Source: Psychrobacter sp. APC 3426
GTDB taxonomy: Bacteria > Pseudomonadota > Gammaproteobacteria > Pseudomonadales > Moraxellaceae
Assembly: GCF_030408035.1 (NCBI RefSeq)
Contig: NZ_JASDCF010000011.1
Coordinates: forward strand, 1 to 64,000
Direction: 5' to 3'
Length of the DNA: 64,000 bases
Shown in pieces: positions 17,241-27,428 of this stretch; the first letter of the stretch is position 1; every line of letters starts with the position of its first letter. Both the position numbers and the translations under genes were made by a program. The notes under the pieces were generated by a model that ran no database searches, had not been told where the DNA came from, and was given only the letters and a program-made list of their open reading frames with translations.

Positions 17241-18158
17241 CTATTTGGTTTGACCTCGACTGCCAATGAATCTTGCCAAGACATTCAAGACCAATACCGA
17301 CGTGGTAATGAGCAGTGCCGCTGCCCATGCGAGTGCATGCCAATTGTCATAAGGGCTCATAGCAAACTGATAAATGGTATTAGGCAAGTTAGCAATTGGC
17401 TGACTCATATCGGTACTAAAGTATTGATTATTCAATGCCGTAAATAGCAATGGCGCCGTCTCACCGGTGATTCTGGCAAAGGCCAACAATACGCCTGTGG
17501 TCAGCCCCGCTCGAGCTGCTTTGATAGTCACTTGCGTGACCATTTTCCACTTCGGTGTACCCAGTGCATAAGCCGCTTCACGAATACTGTTGGGCACTAA
17601 ATTAAGCATGTTTTCAGTCGTACGCACAACCACAGGAATGACAATTAGTGCCAATGCCAGTGCGCCTGCCCAACCAGAAAAGCTTTGGCCTTTTACCATC
17701 AAGGCATAAATAAAGAGACCAATGACAATCGACGGTGCAGAGAGCAAAATATCGTTTAAGAAGCGCGTCACTTTGCCAAGCATGCTGCCATGAGAAAACT
17801 CAGACAAATAAATCCCTGTCATCAGGCCAATAGGAGCGCCGATAAACAATCCCGAAAATGCCAACATCACTGAGCCGACAATGGCGTTGCGTAAGCCACC
17901 TGCACTCATCGGTGGCGGGGTGTCGGCAGTAAAGATGGGCATTTGCACCATGCCTTGGAAGCCTTCAACGAAGAGCGTAAATAAAATCCAAAACAACCAA
18001 ATTAGGCCAAAAATCATTGCTGACATGGCAAAGCCTAGACCAAGCTTATTGGCCCAGCGCCGTTTGTTATAAAGGCGCTTGTTATAACGATCTTCAAAGT
18101 TGCTCTTAGCAGGTAACGCTGAATTCATAGCATCAGTAGGCATAAAGCTCATTTCCAT
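17241..18158 (-). CDS. pstA: Phosphate ABC transporter permease PstA
   Basis: The protein has 305 residues with six hydrophobic segments beginning at about residues 44-66 (GFAMSAMIFGLIWLFWILFTL) and 92-115. The permease EAA-type loop reads REAAYALGTPKWKMVTQVTIKAARAG, and GDxxxxR-like RITGETAPLLFTA near residue 235 is characteristic of PstA. The first 35 residues are cytosolic and charged. It pairs with PstC to form the membrane channel. Start choice among Met 1, 3 and 6 is uncertain. Confidence 0.94.
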   Translation of the reverse strand: MEMSFMPTDAMNSALPAKSNFEDRYNKRLYNKRRWANKLGLGFAMSAMIFGLIWLFWILFTLFVEGFQGMVQMPIFTADTPPPMSAGGLRNAIVGSVMLAFSGLFIGAPIGLMTGIYLSEFSHGSMLGKVTRFLNDILLSAPSIVIGLFIYALMVKGQSFSGWAGALALALIVIPVVVRTTENMLNLVPNSIREAAYALGTPKWKMVTQVTIKAARAGLTTGVLLAFARITGETAPLLFTALNNQYFSTDMSQPIANLPNTIYQFAMSPYDNWHALAWAAALLITTSVLVLNVLARFIGSRGQTK

Positions 18159-18265
18159 TTTTTATCAAGGTTTTTACCAAAGTCTTGTTTATCGCTGCTT
18201 GTTATCAATCACTATCTATCATGTTCTGTAGATATCTGCCGACATCTACCATGACCTCCTAAGAA

Positions 18266-19219
18266 CTATCGATTACCTGCTTTTTGATCCATGCGCATTA
18301 GCATCAGCTTAGCGAGCGATAGCACAATGAAAGTAATGACAAATAGAATTAAGCCTAAATGTAATAACGACGCCAGATGTAGCTCACTAGAGGCTTCTGC
18401 AAATTCATTGGCAAGGGCTGAGGTAATGGTGACCCCAGAAGTAAATAGACTTGGACTGATATTAAAGGCGTTGCCGATGAGGAATGTCACAGCCATGGTC
18501 TCACCAAGGGCACGACCCAGTCCCAAGATGACACCACCAACGACGCCAGCTTTGGTATACGGTAAGATAATTTTAAACATCACTTCCCAAGTCGTCGCAC
18601 CCATGCCGTAAGCCGATTCTTTTAATAAATCTGGTACCACGGAAAAGACATCGCGCATGGTGGCCGCGATAAAAGGAATAATCATAATGGCAAGTACGAG
18701 TGAAGCGGTAAACATGCCCAGTCCCATTGGCGCACCCGTAAACAGCTTACCGATGATGGGCAGTGGACCGACGTGTTCGATAAACCACGGCTGAATGTGA
18801 TCGCCAAAAAAGGGCGCAAATACAAACAACCCCCACATACCGTAAATGATAGAGGGGATACCTGCCAGCAGCTCAATAGCGATACCGAGGGGCTTTTTTA
18901 AGAAATTCGGACACATCTCGGTCAGAAATATCGCAATACCAAAGCTGACTGGCACAGCGATTAAAATAGCGATAAACGAAGTGACCAGCGTGCCGTAAAT
19001 AGGCGCTAGCGCACCGTACTCATTGGCAACCGTATCCCAGTTATTACTGGTATAAAAGCCGAGACCAAATGCTTGAATACTCGGCCAAGCGCCAATGATT
19101 AGAGAGACTAAAATGCCGCCCAAGGATAAGAGGACGAGGATGGCAAAAGCCTTGGTTGCATTGACGAATAAAGCGTCGTAACGTTTTTGTTTAGCCAGTT
19201 GGGACCTTAGGTCATTCAT
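18266..19219 (-). CDS. pstC: Phosphate ABC transporter permease PstC
   Basis: The protein has 317 residues and about six membrane segments, the first at residues 26-48 ([22 protein letters not shown]). It carries the PstC markers [19 protein letters not shown], the coupling loop [28 protein letters not shown], and [16 protein letters not shown]. It lies downstream of pstS across a 200-bp gap with a stem-loop, and upstream of pstA. The ATG has no strong ribosome binding site. Confidence 0.94.
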   Translation of the reverse strand: MNDLRSQLAKQKRYDALFVNATKAFAILVLLSLGGILVSLIIGAWPSIQAFGLGFYTSNNWDTVANEYGALAPIYGTLVTSFIAILIAVPVSFGIAIFLTEMCPNFLKKPLGIAIELLAGIPSIIYGMWGLFVFAPFFGDHIQPWFIEHVGPLPIIGKLFTGAPMGLGMFTASLVLAIMIIPFIAATMRDVFSVVPDLLKESAYGMGATTWEVMFKIILPYTKAGVVGGVILGLGRALGETMAVTFLIGNAFNISPSLFTSGVTITSALANEFAEASSELHLASLLHLGLILFVITFIVLSLAKLMLMRMDQKAGNR

Positions 19220-19351
19220 AAGTGTCTCAGCATTAAATAGGGTTAAATCAAAAGGTTCAAAAAGATTAATCAGGTCTTATCGCAGCAAACTAAATCAGTA
19301 GCGCTATCAATATGCATTATCGGCTCCACTTTTAAATTTGTTGTGATAAAA

Positions 19352-19389
19352 CCTCTTAAACAACTACCGGAGAATAATTATTTAAGAGG
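19352..19389 (-). promoter_or_regulatory. Stem-loop between pstS and pstC
   Basis: CCTCTTAAA (19352-19360) pairs perfectly with TTTAAGAGG (19381-19389) over a 20-base loop. There is no T-run, so it is more likely an mRNA-stabilising or processing hairpin that would favour pstS over the transporter genes than a terminator. Confidence 0.5.
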
Positions 19390-19421
19390 GTAACTCGAGA
19401 ATCACTACTGGTTTTTAGAAA

Positions 19422-20585
19422 CTACTGAGCTGGGGTGTAGACTGGCTGACCATCGCTGCCTTTGACTTCATTCCACTGGGCTTTAAAGAGTGCAACAGCG
19501 GTATCAGAGAAAGGAACATAATCAAGGGCTAAGGCATCATCATCGCCTTGAGCGTAAGCCCAGTCGAAGAAATTCAACACGCCAGCCACTTGCTGCGGAT
19601 TTTCTGGCTGCTTATGTACTAAGATAAAGGTCGCCGCTGCGATTGGCCACGCTTGTTCAGTCTCAGAGTTGGTAATGACTTTATAAAAGCCTGCTTGCTG
19701 TGACCAGTCGATATCACCTGCCGCTGCAAAGGTTTCAGCAGATGGCTGCACGAAGTTGCCAGCCGCATTTTTCAGTGCCGTATGTGACATGTTGTTTTGC
19801 TTGGCGTAAGCGTACTCAACGTAGCCGATAGAGTTTTTCATGCGATTGACGTAACTTGATACGCCCTCGTTACCTTTACCACCTGCGCCCGTGGCAGAGG
19901 TTGGCCACTTGACGGTTTTATCGACACCAACGCTGTCTTTCCAGTCAGTTGAAACTTTGGCCAGATAATCGGTGAAGTTAAAGGTCGTACCTGAACCGTC
20001 CGAACGAAATACGGTGGTAATGGCGGCATCAGGCAAGGTTAAGTCTGGGTTTAGGTTAGCAATAGCAGGATCGTTCCAGTTGCTAATTTTGCCTAAATAG
20101 ATATCAGCTAAAGCCGCACCGTCCAATTTCAGCTGACCTGGCTCTACGCCATCGATGTTTACAATCGGTACGACGCCACCAATCACAGTCGGAAACTGAA
20201 TAAGTCCTGCTGCATCCAGCTCTTCAGGGGTCATCGGTGCATCAGAAGCACCAAAGTCTACCGTTTTTGCTTCGATTTGTTTGATACCACCAGAAGAGCC
20301 GATTGATTGGTAGTTCACCTGACCGCCAGTCGCGGCATTGTAGTCATAAGACCATTTGGCATAAATAGGCTGCGGGAATGAAGCACCTGCACCGGTGATA
20401 TTCATGGCGATGTTTTCAGCAGATTTAAAATCAGTCGCTGTAGTAGACGCTGTACTAGTGGTGGTTTCAGCCGCTGTTACGGCGCTACTGCTATCAGCAG
20501 CTGAGCTTGAAGGGTCGGTCGATTTATTACAAGCTGTGAGTACTAAGGTACAACTAACGGCGACTGCTAATAACGAATAACGCAT
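19422..20585 (-). CDS. pstS: Phosphate-binding lipoprotein PstS
   Basis: PstS captures phosphate in the periplasm and passes it to PstCA. The signal peptide MRYSLLAVAVSCTLVLTAC ends in a lipobox (LTAC), so the mature protein is lipid-anchored at Cys19. A Ser/Thr/Ala linker follows to about residue 55. Family motifs are ITGAGASFPQPIYAKW, QSIGSSGGIKQI, DFGASDAPM, FRSDGSGTTFNFTDYL and SYVNRMKNSIGYVEY. The ATG has an AGGAGT site. A PhoB box lies about 75 bp upstream, and the gene leads the pst-phoU series. Confidence 0.95.
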   Translation of the reverse strand: MRYSLLAVAVSCTLVLTACNKSTDPSSSAADSSSAVTAAETTTSTASTTATDFKSAENIAMNITGAGASFPQPIYAKWSYDYNAATGGQVNYQSIGSSGGIKQIEAKTVDFGASDAPMTPEELDAAGLIQFPTVIGGVVPIVNIDGVEPGQLKLDGAALADIYLGKISNWNDPAIANLNPDLTLPDAAITTVFRSDGSGTTFNFTDYLAKVSTDWKDSVGVDKTVKWPTSATGAGGKGNEGVSSYVNRMKNSIGYVEYAYAKQNNMSHTALKNAAGNFVQPSAETFAAAGDIDWSQQAGFYKVITNSETEQAWPIAAATFILVHKQPENPQQVAGVLNFFDWAYAQGDDDALALDYVPFSDTAVALFKAQWNEVKGSDGQPVYTPAQ

Positions 20586-20659
20586 GTAAGACTCCTAAAG
20601 TTTGACAACGATTCAAAAAAGCATTGTTTGTGACATGTGTGACATATTGACAAGTTTTT

Positions 20660-20677
20660 ATGACAGTTTGATGACAA
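20660..20677 (-). promoter_or_regulatory. PhoB box upstream of pstS
   Basis: On the minus strand TTGTCATCAAACTGTCAT has the classic form of two 7-bp half-sites (TTGTCAT and CTGTCAT) 4 bp apart. Further TGTCA units follow toward the gene (20648-20652, 20640-20644, 20631-20635), which may extend the PhoB array. This predicts induction by phosphate limitation. Confidence 0.85.
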
Positions 20678-20902
20678 CCACATGAATCTTTTATTCACTT
20701 TAGACGTTTTTTAAACCAGAGAAGTTTAGGACAATAATAATGACTCACCTTTTTAAACTTTATCTAGATGCTGCAACTGTCAAAAACTTCCTATCTAGCT
20801 ATTTGGCACCGCTTAGCATAACTTAACCGCTCTCATTCCATTTACCTCACTAACGCTTGAACGAAAGGCATGCCTTAATCTATTAATCATTCTTTTGTTC
20901 AG

Positions 20903-20920
20903 ATTGAGGACACGCTCTAG
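20903..20920. repeat. Lone end related to the MITE at 60380-60556
   Basis: ATTGAGGACACGCTCTAG differs by one base from the right end of the MITE at 60539-60556. No partner end is visible nearby, so it looks like a remnant. It lies about 50 bp before the TPP riboswitch. Confidence 0.5.
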
Positions 20921-20968
20921 CCCTCATTGCAGAAGTTTGTTAGTATGAGACTGATTCACAACACTGAC

Positions 20969-21096
20969 AGACTCGGGGTGCGGTGTATTAAAGGCTCGCT
21001 TGACCAATCTTGTTTTATTCAAGTAGTCGCCTTGATACATTCGCTGAGAGATCACCCGCCGAACCTGATGCGGTTAGTACCGACGCAGGGAAGTCT
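20969..21096 (+). promoter_or_regulatory. TPP riboswitch (THI element) controlling thiC
   Basis: All conserved blocks are present: CTCGGGGTGCGG (20972-20983), a long P3/P3a arm (TGTAT...ATACA and CTTGA...TCAAG), GCTGAGAGATCACCC (21043-21057), GAACCTGATGCGGTTAGTACC (21061-21081) and GACGCAGGGAAGTCT. AGACT (20969-20973) pairs with AGTCT (21092-21096) as P1. In bacteria this RNA binds thiamine pyrophosphate and represses thiamine synthesis genes. Confidence 0.95.
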
Positions 21097-23312
<2,216 letters not shown>

Positions 23313-23417
23313 ATAGATGACTTAACGGATATTAATCATTTAATTAAAGTGGTAAACATAACAGCGAAGGACGTCAGTTATAGAGAGAGATGTAGGCAAC
23401 CTATATAGCAGCGCATC

Positions 23418-23457
23418 AAAAAAGCTCGAACCTGATAATCAGGTTCGAGCTTTTTTT
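23418..23457. terminator. Intrinsic terminator after thiC (bidirectional)
   Basis: AAAAAAGCTCGAACCTGA pairs with TCAGGTTCGAGCTTTTTT over a 3-base loop. It separates thiC from the convergent lipoprotein gene. Confidence 0.92.
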
Positions 23458-23491
23458 AAAATAACTCTTAACATTTTTAAAAATTAAATAC

Positions 23492-24823
23492 TCAATTCAG
23501 TGGATATTTTTTCTCAATTTTTCGGATTTCATCAATACCTCCAGATTCTAGCTTGGAAACAATGTAAAACTCTTTGTCACCGCCAAAATTATCTAGGGCG
23601 TTATTGAGTCCTTTTATATACTCATAAAACTCCGCGTAAGAATAAACTTCCTCATTATAGCGAGTGTCGGGTTTATCTATATAGAGGTATACCGAACCTT
23701 CGCACTGTGTTACTTCACCTTTGATATTCGTCTCAGCCTCATAGGAGCTTGACGTCAATATTTTATTGCTGTTGTAACTCATACATACTTTCTGTCCACC
23801 TCTATTCATTGTTTCAAACTTATAACTATCCAGTTTTTGATTTAAGTTGGCCTTCAGTTCTGAAAAATCCGTCTCATCTGCTGAAACATCCAAATTACCC
23901 AAAACAACATCTACTTCTGTCAGAGAATTCAGCATAACTTTGTCGTTAGTGCCTCCCATCGCACTGAGTAAACCAATATGGTGAATACCTTTGCGAGATA
24001 GCTCATCAATAATTTGCTGTACTGAGTTCGTAGTGCCAAGGACGTCATCACTATAAGCCACGCCAATCCATGCCATTGTCTTCCCCCACGCTATTTCTTG
24101 AGTGAGATAGGGTTCAATAGTTACACCCAGAGCTTTCAAAGCATTACTTTTATCCTCAGATAAGTTGGCTGCCAGTACTGCTGTATCCTCTTTACAAAAA
24201 GGATTGTTGTTTAAATGATTGATAAAATTTGATAAATCCTGAGACTGTATTGATAGCTCTTGCTTACCAAGCGTTAACGCTCGAGAACACGTATAGCGAA
24301 GAAACTCAGCTTCACGTTTACCTTTATAGAGCTTGTAGCTACTACTACTGGTGTCTACAAGATTACCAGATAGCATGTTGAAAATATCAGGTAGACTTGG
24401 GTTTTTATCTTGTAGCAAATCTTCAAAAGAGGCCATGGTAGCAAGATTACCTTTGTTGACCGTCACATAGCTATCGCTTTCAGGGTAAAAAATCCTAGTA
24501 GTTTCAATACTGTCAGCATTATGTAGGTTTCCAAGGTGCGTTCCAGAAATTGGCAAAACCTTATACATTTTCCCAGTTTCGTTATTGAACCTAGCAGGTG
24601 CGCGAATGTACTGATCGACGTCCTCGCCCTCTTCAGCCGCCATTTCGTTAGAAAAGGTGACATCTGGTAACTGTGGTTCAATCTTATCTGGTTTAGTAGT
24701 TGGTATGACTGACGTCTCTGGCGTACCACCACTATTTTTATTACCGCCATCACTACCACCACCGCAGCCATAAAGTGCCAACATAGAAGCCAAAGCCAAA
24801 CTTAGATAGCGTTTATTCATCAA
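23492..24823 (-). CDS. Lipoprotein with a degenerate 5'-nucleotidase / metallophosphoesterase-like fold
   Basis: The protein has 443 residues. A signal peptide ending in LYGC (Cys20) marks a lipoprotein, followed by a Gly/Ser/Thr linker. The layout resembles bifunctional 5'-nucleotidases: LPISGTHLGNLHNADS stands where TNDxHGNL is usual, ALTLGKQELSI where xxLGNHEFD is usual, then TAVLAANLSED, EPYLTQEIAWGKTMAWIGVAYSDD, KGIHHIGLLSAMG and DVVLGNLD where DxIVGGHSH is usual. The metal ligands (Asp, Asn-His, His) are not conserved, so catalysis is doubtful. Four Cys could form disulfides. It might bind a nucleotide or another ligand. No known name can be given; the fold assignment is by eye. Confidence 0.6.
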   Translation of the reverse strand: MMNKRYLSLALASMLALYGCGGGSDGGNKNSGGTPETSVIPTTKPDKIEPQLPDVTFSNEMAAEEGEDVDQYIRAPARFNNETGKMYKVLPISGTHLGNLHNADSIETTRIFYPESDSYVTVNKGNLATMASFEDLLQDKNPSLPDIFNMLSGNLVDTSSSSYKLYKGKREAEFLRYTCSRALTLGKQELSIQSQDLSNFINHLNNNPFCKEDTAVLAANLSEDKSNALKALGVTIEPYLTQEIAWGKTMAWIGVAYSDDVLGTTNSVQQIIDELSRKGIHHIGLLSAMGGTNDKVMLNSLTEVDVVLGNLDVSADETDFSELKANLNQKLDSYKFETMNRGGQKVCMSYNSNKILTSSSYEAETNIKGEVTQCEGSVYLYIDKPDTRYNEEVYSYAEFYEYIKGLNNALDNFGGDKEFYIVSKLESGGIDEIRKIEKKYPLN

Positions 24824-24910
24824 TACATATCCATTTAGGTTAACGGTAAATCAATATAGAAGTGAACTTAATTTCGCTAATAATAGATTGAAACTGATGC
24901 TAAATCAATA

Positions 24911-24957
24911 CAAAAAAAACAAAAAAAATCCCAACAGATATTTTGTCTGTTGGGATT
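24911..24957 (-). terminator. Intrinsic terminator of the aldolase gene
   Basis: AATCCCAACAGA (24927-24938) pairs perfectly with TCTGTTGGGATT (24946-24957); on the minus strand a run of Ts follows (24912-24928 region). Confidence 0.92.
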
Positions 24958-25008
24958 GTGGTTAGTATCAAATTATAGCTTTTAACTCTATTTGTTGAAA
25001 TACAGTTG

Positions 25009-25899
25009 TTAAACCTTCGACGCCTCATAAATCTCTTCGATAGACGTGTTGATAGTATTAGCAAACTCTTCATCAGTTTGTTGCTTGCTCAGACCTTCTG
25101 TGAAAGCACGTGAGAAACTGGCAATCATCCCTGGGTTTTTCTTAAGCTTTTCGCAGGCATCATGACGACTATAACCACCAGACAATGCAACGACTTTTAA
25201 CACTTTAGGATGATCAATCAATTCTTGATAAAATCCTTCTTCTTCTGGCAATGTTAGCTTGAGCATGACCTGATGGTCATCATTTAGACGCTCAAGATTA
25301 CGTAAAATATCTGCCTTTAGTAGTAGCTCACAATCATGCTTTTTAGCGCTATCGATATTAACTTCTGGCTCAACAATTGGCATAAAGCCTTTTGAGATGA
25401 TTTGCTTAGCCACATCAAATTGCTGTTGAACCACCAGCTCAATCCCATCAGCACTTGGCTCATAAATCACTGAGCGCATCTTGGTGCCAAATACTGGGTA
25501 ATTTTTGGCTTTATCCAACAGTAAGTCTAGATTTGGTATAGGACGCATGACTTGCACCCCATTCATTTGTTCAGCCAAGCCTTTATCTACCTTTAGAAAT
25601 GGTACGATATTTTTATCTTCCCAAAGATAGTTGGCTGTCGGCTTGCCATTGACGTCACGTTCCATGGTGTCTTCAAACAAAATCGCACCAAGGACGCGCT
25701 CATTATCAAACGAATCACAAGTCATGATACGAGCACGCATTTCGTGCACCAGATCAAACATCGCTTCATCGTTGTCATAAGCATCGCCGCTGATACCATA
25801 ATTCTCTAACGCTTTTGGCGTGCTGCCACCACTTTGGTCAAGTGCTGCAATAAAACCTGAACCATTTTTTATGCGTTGTAATTGCTTTTCGTATTCCAT
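25009..25899 (-). CDS. fda: Class I fructose-bisphosphate aldolase
   Basis: The enzyme cleaves or forms fructose 1,6-bisphosphate through a Schiff base. The protein has 296 residues, the length of the short bacterial class I aldolases (Staphylococcus type). It opens with GSGFIAALDQSGGSTPKALENYGI and shows RARIMTCDSF, ILFEDTMERD, IVPFLKVDKG, MPIVEPEVNI, VMLKLTLPEEEGFY (Schiff-base Lys region) and VVALSGGYSRHDACEKL. There is no zinc-dependent class II signature. It is transcribed alone and ends at its own terminator. Confidence 0.93.
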   Translation of the reverse strand: MEYEKQLQRIKNGSGFIAALDQSGGSTPKALENYGISGDAYDNDEAMFDLVHEMRARIMTCDSFDNERVLGAILFEDTMERDVNGKPTANYLWEDKNIVPFLKVDKGLAEQMNGVQVMRPIPNLDLLLDKAKNYPVFGTKMRSVIYEPSADGIELVVQQQFDVAKQIISKGFMPIVEPEVNIDSAKKHDCELLLKADILRNLERLNDDHQVMLKLTLPEEEGFYQELIDHPKVLKVVALSGGYSRHDACEKLKKNPGMIASFSRAFTEGLSKQQTDEEFANTINTSIEEIYEASKV

Positions 25900-26194
25900 T
25901 GAGAGTGCATCCTATTGTGATTAATAAATATTTAGCATTATTATAATAAGTCCGTCCGTTGGCTCATGATTTCACCACGTCGCGACCCATATTAGTTATG
26001 ATTTATCTTATAACTTAGTGTTATTTATAACGCTGGCTGGCTTACAACTCAGCCTTGATTGCCAATAACTTTATCATAAGAAAGCCTAGGTGCCTGTGAT
26101 AAAAAGTTAAATATAAAGGCAGAGGCGTGTCGATTGGTTCTTTTAAGTGAATGTTCAACAGGCCCCAGTTAACAATCGTTGGTTGTAATAAACC

Positions 26195-27043
26195 TTACGC
26201 TAAGAATAGCACAGCCACACAGCAAATCGCCAATACCAGACCCAACATATTGATGCGATTGAGCTGCTCCTTAAAGACGCCCACACCGATAATTGTTGCC
26301 ACTGCAATGACACCGACATTCATACCCGTAAAGACAATGCTTGGTGAGTCTGACAATACTTGATGCGCACGCACATAAGCATAGATGTTGCCCATATTCA
26401 ACGCGCCGAGTAGCAAGCCAGCCACGAGCGCATTACCCTGCCAGCGCACTCGTGTGATCAGCAAGTAAATAAACAACAATAAACCTGCCAAACCAAAGCT
26501 CACAAATAACGTCAGCGGAAATGCCGTACCTTGCTTAGCAACTTGCTTGAATAAGATATCAATGATGCCGTAACCTGTCCACACACCAAATAGCCAAAGT
26601 GGCGCACGCGTCACTTGTTTGCTGATAGCTGTCTGCTGTGGACGATAGACCAAAGCACCCAACGCCAAAAACCCTAATGCCAATCCAAGTACTCGGGTAC
26701 CCGTCAGCACTTCACCAAACAATAAAAAGGCGGCAGCTATAGGAATAATCAATGATAAGCGCTGAGCGGCATCAGTTGCCACCATGCCAACAGACTCAAT
26801 CGCGCGGCCAAGGATAACGAAGACAGCGGGTAACAATACCCCTAGCGCGATAATGATGCCCCACGCACTGCCAAGCGTATTCATCCCACTAACCTCTGGT
26901 TTTAATAAAAACCACGTGAGTAAAAAGGCCACTGGATAACCAGCAACGATGGTTTGGCAGATATCGACATCTTTTTGACGCAATACCTTTAGCAGCACTG
27001 AAACAGCGACACTACAAAGCACCGCTATTGTTAAATACATCAT
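26195..27043 (-). CDS. EamA/DMT-family inner-membrane transporter
   Basis: The protein has 282 residues and about ten membrane segments in two EamA halves: residues 1-130, with VGMVATDAAQRLSLIIPIAAAFLLFGEVLTGTRVLGLALGFLALGALVY, and residues 145-282, ending FTGMNVGVIAVATIIGVGVFKEQLNRINMLGLVLAICCVAVLFLA. The repeated 'GE..../KE.....lG..li..G...l' pattern is typical of drug/metabolite transporters. The substrate cannot be told from sequence. It is divergent from the ABC exporter gene. Confidence 0.82.
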   Translation of the reverse strand: MMYLTIAVLCSVAVSVLLKVLRQKDVDICQTIVAGYPVAFLLTWFLLKPEVSGMNTLGSAWGIIIALGVLLPAVFVILGRAIESVGMVATDAAQRLSLIIPIAAAFLLFGEVLTGTRVLGLALGFLALGALVYRPQQTAISKQVTRAPLWLFGVWTGYGIIDILFKQVAKQGTAFPLTLFVSFGLAGLLLFIYLLITRVRWQGNALVAGLLLGALNMGNIYAYVRAHQVLSDSPSIVFTGMNVGVIAVATIIGVGVFKEQLNRINMLGLVLAICCVAVLFLA

Positions 27044-27428
27044 GAGTCTGACCCTTTTTAAACCGCATTCTTTGCGTGATTATTATTTGTATATCAACCA
27101 TCAGATGCTAAGAAAAACCACCTCTGACCTATTAAACGTTCAATCATTAACGAACAAAAAGTAAAAGTTGACTGCTGAAGAAAACAAAACCATAGAATGT
27201 AACAAAATATGTTTTATACAGCAATCTATTTGTAGCAGCTATTACCAACCGCTAATAACCTTAGAGTAAAATCAGGCAGTTATTGACGGCCAACTTACAA
27301 TTAGCATGCAGGTATTATGGTGAATTTTGCTAAAATAGCAGCCAACCCTAATAACAAAAGTAAAGATTCAAAATAACGAGTGCCGTCGTTGATTTTGGCG
27401 TACTGCTATTGACGTTTTATTACCGCCT
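27044..27428. other. Divergent promoter region between the EamA and ABC transporter genes
   Basis: No gene, repeat or terminator is evident in 385 bp. It must hold promoters for both flanking genes; AT-rich stretches such as TATTATTTGTAT (27080-27092) and GCTAAAATAG (27329-27338) are candidates only. Confidence 0.4.
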
